Assembly (NCBI GenBank): GCA_947492105.1
Contig: CANLMN010000009.1
Span: 1-64,000 of the forward strand
DNA length: 64,000 nt
Direction of reading: 5' to 3'
Source of the DNA: an uncultured Aquimarina sp.
GTDB lineage: Bacteria > Bacteroidota > Bacteroidia > Flavobacteriales > Flavobacteriaceae
The stretch's first letter is position 1; every line of letters begins with the position of its first letter. Below, piece after piece: positions 60,665 to 64,000 of the stretch. The position numbers were made by a program, and so were the translations under genes. The notes under the pieces were generated by a model. It was not told where the DNA came from. It worked only from the letters and a program-made list of their open reading frames with translations, and ran no database searches.

Positions 60665-61544
60665 GGCTATTATCGTTTTTTTATTGTTCTTCAATCTTCT
60701 ATGCAGTGCCCAAGAATTTAATTGCCAAATACAAATCAATGCCGAGCAAACTGGCCGAGTAGATCTACAAATTTTCAAAACTCTAGAGCGTTCTTTATCA
60801 GAATTTGTAAACAATAATCAATGGACAGATCAGGAGTATCGCAACGATGAACGTATTAATTGTAGTTTTTTTATAAACGTTATTGAATACGATAATAATC
60901 GCTTCAAAACTAATATGCAGGTATTAGCATCACGCCCTGTTTTTGGTTCTTCTTACGAAACCGTGATTTTGAATATTAATGATAAGGAAGTGAATTTTGA
61001 CTACCTTGAATTTGCTCCTTTACAATATAATCCAAACTCCTTTGATTCTAATCTAGTATCTGTAATTGCTTTCTATCTATATACGATACTTGGGGTAGAC
61101 GCGGATACATTTTCACCAAAGGGAGGAACCGATTTTTATCAAGAAGCAAAGGCAATTGTAAACTTTTCTCAAAGCAGTAACGAAAGTGGATGGAAACCAA
61201 ACACTTCCAAGCTAAATCGCAACAAACTCAATAACGATTTACTATCCGGAACTTTTGACGGCTACCGAGAAGCAATGTATGAATACCACCGTCAGGGTCT
61301 AGATATTATGCATGAAGATCCAAAAAAAGGAAAAGAAACTATAATAACTTCTTTTGAATCACTAAAATCAATGAATGACACACGCTCCAATTCTACCATG
61401 ATGCGTGTATTCTTTGATGCAAAAGCAGAAGAAATAAGCAAGATATTTTCTGATGGTCCATCCGTAGATGTAAGCAAAACCATCTCCTTACTTAACCGTA
61501 TTGGCCCCACTTATTCAAAAAACTGGAAAGAGATCAAGTTTTAG
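60657..61544 (+). CDS. secreted DUF4835 family protein
   Basis: A 295-residue protein starting at MHKAIIVFLLFFNLLCSAQE, a clear signal peptide; the ATG overlaps the end of coaBC by 8 bp. The DUF4835 pattern is visible: EFNCQIQINAEQTGRVDLQI, LERSLSEFVNNNQWTDQEYR, INCSFFINVIEYDNNRF, QVLASRPVFGSSYETVILNI, FAYLYTILGVDADTF-like YLYTILGVDADTFSPKGG and YREAMYEYHRQGLDIMHEDP. The family is nearly universal in Bacteroidota in this same position after coaBC; function unknown, probably envelope related. Confidence 0.92.
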   Translation: MHKAIIVFLLFFNLLCSAQEFNCQIQINAEQTGRVDLQIFKTLERSLSEFVNNNQWTDQEYRNDERINCSFFINVIEYDNNRFKTNMQVLASRPVFGSSYETVILNINDKEVNFDYLEFAPLQYNPNSFDSNLVSVIAFYLYTILGVDADTFSPKGGTDFYQEAKAIVNFSQSSNESGWKPNTSKLNRNKLNNDLLSGTFDGYREAMYEYHRQGLDIMHEDPKKGKETIITSFESLKSMNDTRSNSTMMRVFFDAKAEEISKIFSDGPSVDVSKTISLLNRIGPTYSKNWKEIKF

Positions 61545-61793
61545 CACATCTTAGTTTGATAGCAAACAAAACTGGACTATATTTACAGGCATTTTTTTCT
61601 TAAACCTAAATTATATAATGAGACTATGTAATGCGGTTTTTTGGACTTTGACAAACACTTTTGAAATCATGATATTAGCGTCCTGATGCTATCATTTGAC
61701 AAAAACTATCAAAAAGTCGTTTCGATATAGTTCAAAAATCATACTACATTGCATTCCTCAAAATATAGGTTCAAACTGTTAAAAAAATAACGA

Positions 61794-63455
61794 TTGTTAA
61801 CACATCTATCCATCAAGAATTTTGCATTGATTGAGTCACTAAATGTCTCATTTCAACAAGGTTTAACAACTATTACAGGGGAGACTGGCGCAGGAAAATC
61901 TTTGCTTCTAGGGGCATTAGGATTACTATTAGGAAAACGTGCCGACCTCAATGCAATTAAAGACAGTAAAATAAAATGTGTTATTGAAGGCACATTTGAC
62001 ATTTCTGCTTACAAAATAAAGAATATCTTTGACAAGGAAGACATTGACTATGAAGAAGAAACTATTATTCGTAGAGAAATTTTACCTTCAGGTAAATCAC
62101 GTGCTTTTATCAACGATACTCCTGTAACACTACAAGCACTCTCTACCTTAGGAATTCATTTGATAGACATACATAGTCAACACCAAACACTTGAGGTTAC
62201 TTCTAATGATTTTCAATTTTCTGTACTCGATGCTCTAGCAAAAGCTACTCCCGAACTAGGTTCTTATCAACGTGGCCTCAGTAAGCTCAAAACCAAAGAA
62301 AAAGCTCTAAAAGAACTCGAAACTATCGCTACTGAAGCTAAAAAAGAATACGAGTACAATACTTTTTTATTACAAGAGCTTATCGATGCCAAACTCAAAG
62401 CTAATGAACAAGAAACCCTAGAAGAAAGTTACAAACAACTCAATAATGTTGAAGAAATACAAAATAGCTTATCCGAAGTACTTGGAGTACTTACAGCAGA
62501 GGAATTAGGTGCTAATGCCCAACTTAACACCATAAAGCTACGAGTACACAAAATAGCGAATTATTCTGACAACTTACAAGAACTGGCTACTAGAATGGAG
62601 AGCCTATACATCGAATTAGATGACATACAATCATCACTAGAAACAGAATTCGAACGTTTTGAAGCTGACCCGGAAGCACTTGAACGTACTGATCGACGTC
62701 TAAAACTGTTGTATGACCTGCAAAACAAACACTCTGTTACCACGGTAAACGAATTAATCACTATACAAAACACACTACAAGAACGTGTAGAACAAACTGC
62801 GGGTATAGATGATTCTATAGAGCTATTAAAAGAAGAGATTGCGCAAATCCAACAACAATTGGATGGCGTAGCACAAAAGCTACATCAAAAACGTGACAAA
62901 GCGCTTCCACAATTACTTAAATCTCTTACCAAAATTTTGCATCTATTAGGAATGCCGAATGCATCCTTCAATGCAAATGTAACTTTGGGGGATACCTACC
63001 TGAATAATGGAAAAGATGTACTCTCCTTTCTATTCTCTGCAAACAAAGGAGGTACTTATGGGGAACTCAAAAAAGTAGCTTCTGGTGGTGAATTATCTCG
63101 AATCATGTTGGCCATCAAAACAGTTTTATCAAAGTACAAACGCTTACCAACAATTATCTTTGACGAGATAGATACAGGAGTTTCTGGAGAAGTGGCTCAA
63201 AAAATGGCTGATTTGCTGCTAGAAATGAGTACTAATTTACAAGTATTTAGTATCACACATTTACCTCAAATTGCTGCCAAAGGACAAACACAATACAAAG
63301 TATTCAAACAAGATATAAATGATATTACAGTAACTCAGCTCAAATTATTGAGTGCTGACGATCGCGTAACAGAGATTGCGCAAATGCTAGGAGGAACAGT
63401 CGTCACTGCTAGTGCTATCACCCATGCCAAAGAACTTTTGGAGCTATCAAAATAA
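61794..63455 (+). CDS. recN: DNA repair protein RecN
   Basis: An SMC-like ATPase for double-strand-break repair. 553 residues, beginning at a TTG (no ATG is possible: an in-frame TAA lies 2 codons upstream and the protein opens with the expected MLTHLSIKNFALIESLNVSF). Walker A is TGETGAGKSLLLGAL near residue 32; the coiled-coil arms span about residues 150-380; the signature is ASGGELSRIMLAIK, Walker B TIIFDEIDTGVSGEVAQ, and the H-loop ITHLPQIAAK. All motifs intact. 250 bp separates it from DUF4835, so it has its own promoter. Confidence 0.95.
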   Translation: MLTHLSIKNFALIESLNVSFQQGLTTITGETGAGKSLLLGALGLLLGKRADLNAIKDSKIKCVIEGTFDISAYKIKNIFDKEDIDYEEETIIRREILPSGKSRAFINDTPVTLQALSTLGIHLIDIHSQHQTLEVTSNDFQFSVLDALAKATPELGSYQRGLSKLKTKEKALKELETIATEAKKEYEYNTFLLQELIDAKLKANEQETLEESYKQLNNVEEIQNSLSEVLGVLTAEELGANAQLNTIKLRVHKIANYSDNLQELATRMESLYIELDDIQSSLETEFERFEADPEALERTDRRLKLLYDLQNKHSVTTVNELITIQNTLQERVEQTAGIDDSIELLKEEIAQIQQQLDGVAQKLHQKRDKALPQLLKSLTKILHLLGMPNASFNANVTLGDTYLNNGKDVLSFLFSANKGGTYGELKKVASGGELSRIMLAIKTVLSKYKRLPTIIFDEIDTGVSGEVAQKMADLLLEMSTNLQVFSITHLPQIAAKGQTQYKVFKQDINDITVTQLKLLSADDRVTEIAQMLGGTVVTASAITHAKELLELSK

Positions 63456-63497
63456 CCAAAAGCAAATGCGTTAATAAAAAATACCCTATTACAAAAC

Positions 63498-64000
63498 ATG
63501 ATGAAAACTTATTTAAAAAACTATACTTTTCTAGGAATTACCGTTCTTCTTGCTACAACTACTACTGCCCAAAATGAAGAAAAAACGGCAACTAAACCAG
63601 CCGCAACCATAGAAACACCAGCAGTAGATCCAGAACCAGAAATTGATCTTGAACACAAAAAACCAATTTCAGAACCTTTGGTAAGTCATATCTATACTGC
63701 AGATCCTTCTGCTCATGTTTTTGATGGAAAGCTATATATTTACCCTTCTCATGATGTCATAACGGATACTCCTATGGACAACGAGGGTAATCATTTTGAC
63801 ATGCGTGATTATCATGTATTATCAATGGATAGTGTTGGCGGAAAAGTCACTGATCATGGGGTCGCATTAGATATCAAAGATGTACCATGGGCAGGACGAC
63901 AAATGTGGGCTCCTGACGCAGCTCAAAAAGATGGTAAATACTATCTTTATTTTCCCGTAAAAAATAAGAAAGATATTTTTGCTATTGGAGTAGCTTCTGC
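63498..64000 (+). CDS. glycoside hydrolase family 43 protein (partial, cut by window edge)
   Basis: The first 167 residues are present. Two consecutive ATGs (63498, 63501) precede a signal peptide (KTYLKNYTFLGITVLLATTT-TAQ), then a proline/threonine-rich linker and the start of a five-bladed propeller typical of GH43: VSHIYTADPSAHVFDGKLYI (with the catalytic-base aspartate in TADPSA), YPSHDVIT, DYHVLSMDSVGGKVTDHG, APDAAQKDGKYYLYFPVKN. The family hydrolyses arabinosides and xylosides in plant or algal polysaccharides. It follows recN after 42 bp and continues beyond the window. Confidence 0.88.
   Translation, partial: MMKTYLKNYTFLGITVLLATTTTAQNEEKTATKPAATIETPAVDPEPEIDLEHKKPISEPLVSHIYTADPSAHVFDGKLYIYPSHDVITDTPMDNEGNHFDMRDYHVLSMDSVGGKVTDHGVALDIKDVPWAGRQMWAPDAAQKDGKYYLYFPVKNKKDIFAIGVAS

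Overview
The window is AT-rich DNA from a member of the Bacteroidota, most likely a marine Flavobacteriaceae (Aquimarina or a close relative). The evidence is the gene families (DUF4835, DUF5916, DUF4374, DUF2147, the long flavobacterial RNA polymerase omega subunit, T9SS type A C-terminal sorting domains, DUF3526 ABC permeases), the lack of Shine-Dalgarno sequences, and several TTG starts.

Layout. (1) 1-7.6 kb: a DUF2147 protein, three tandem chalcone-isomerase-like secreted proteins, a YihY/BrkB membrane protein coupled to nadC, then rlmH, bcp, a cysteine-free endonuclease III, and a Fur-family regulator in operon with a methyltransferase. (2) 7.6-20.1 kb, minus strand: a tightly packed ten-gene operon. 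It starts with a 36-residue peptide gene that other annotation would probably miss: a double-glycine leader followed by a core containing H-C-x2-C-x-H-C. Next come a WH/HH-motif protein of the glycine-rich-domain-protein (GRDP-like) type, a cytosolic protein of unknown function, a TonB-dependent receptor, a DUF4374 lipoprotein, an ABC-2 exporter (ATPase and two DUF3526 permeases), a DUF5916 outer-membrane protein and a MATE exporter. Two TGCAA-N5-TTGCA palindromes lie upstream. I read this as a candidate undescribed ribosomal-peptide metallophore (or peptide natural product) system, with production, export and TonB-dependent re-uptake in one transcription unit. It is the most interesting part of the window. 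(3) 21-29.4 kb: an ECF sigma factor with a conserved-looking small protein, uvrA, small secreted proteins, an M28 peptidase and tRNA-Ser(TGA). (4) 29.8-31.5 kb: an intact IS1182-family element. (5) 31.5-40.1 kb: a secreted DUF6503-like protein, a J-domain/KTSC protein, a cold-shock protein, a DEAD-box helicase, a Crp/Fnr regulator followed by an FNR-type box and a possible small RNA, an SF2 helicase, a polymorphic-toxin-type-23-like secreted protein and a leucine-rich-repeat lipoprotein. (6) 41-42.7 kb: a DUF2911 protein and an aquaporin. (7) 42.8-57.4 kb: an array of five tandem paralogous secreted reprolysin-like zinc metalloproteases with T9SS sorting domains. The last three also carry a P/Homo B domain. 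Individual copies show lineage-specific changes at the Met-turn and at a cysteine pair. (8) 58.3-63.5 kb: a housekeeping run bamD-rpoZ-coaBC-DUF4835-recN, then the start of a glycoside hydrolase family 43 protein cut by the window edge.

The intergenic spaces hold at least two families of short palindromic MITE-like repeats of about 150 bp, plus many intrinsic terminators. All functional statements come from reading sequence and recalling families; no database search was run.
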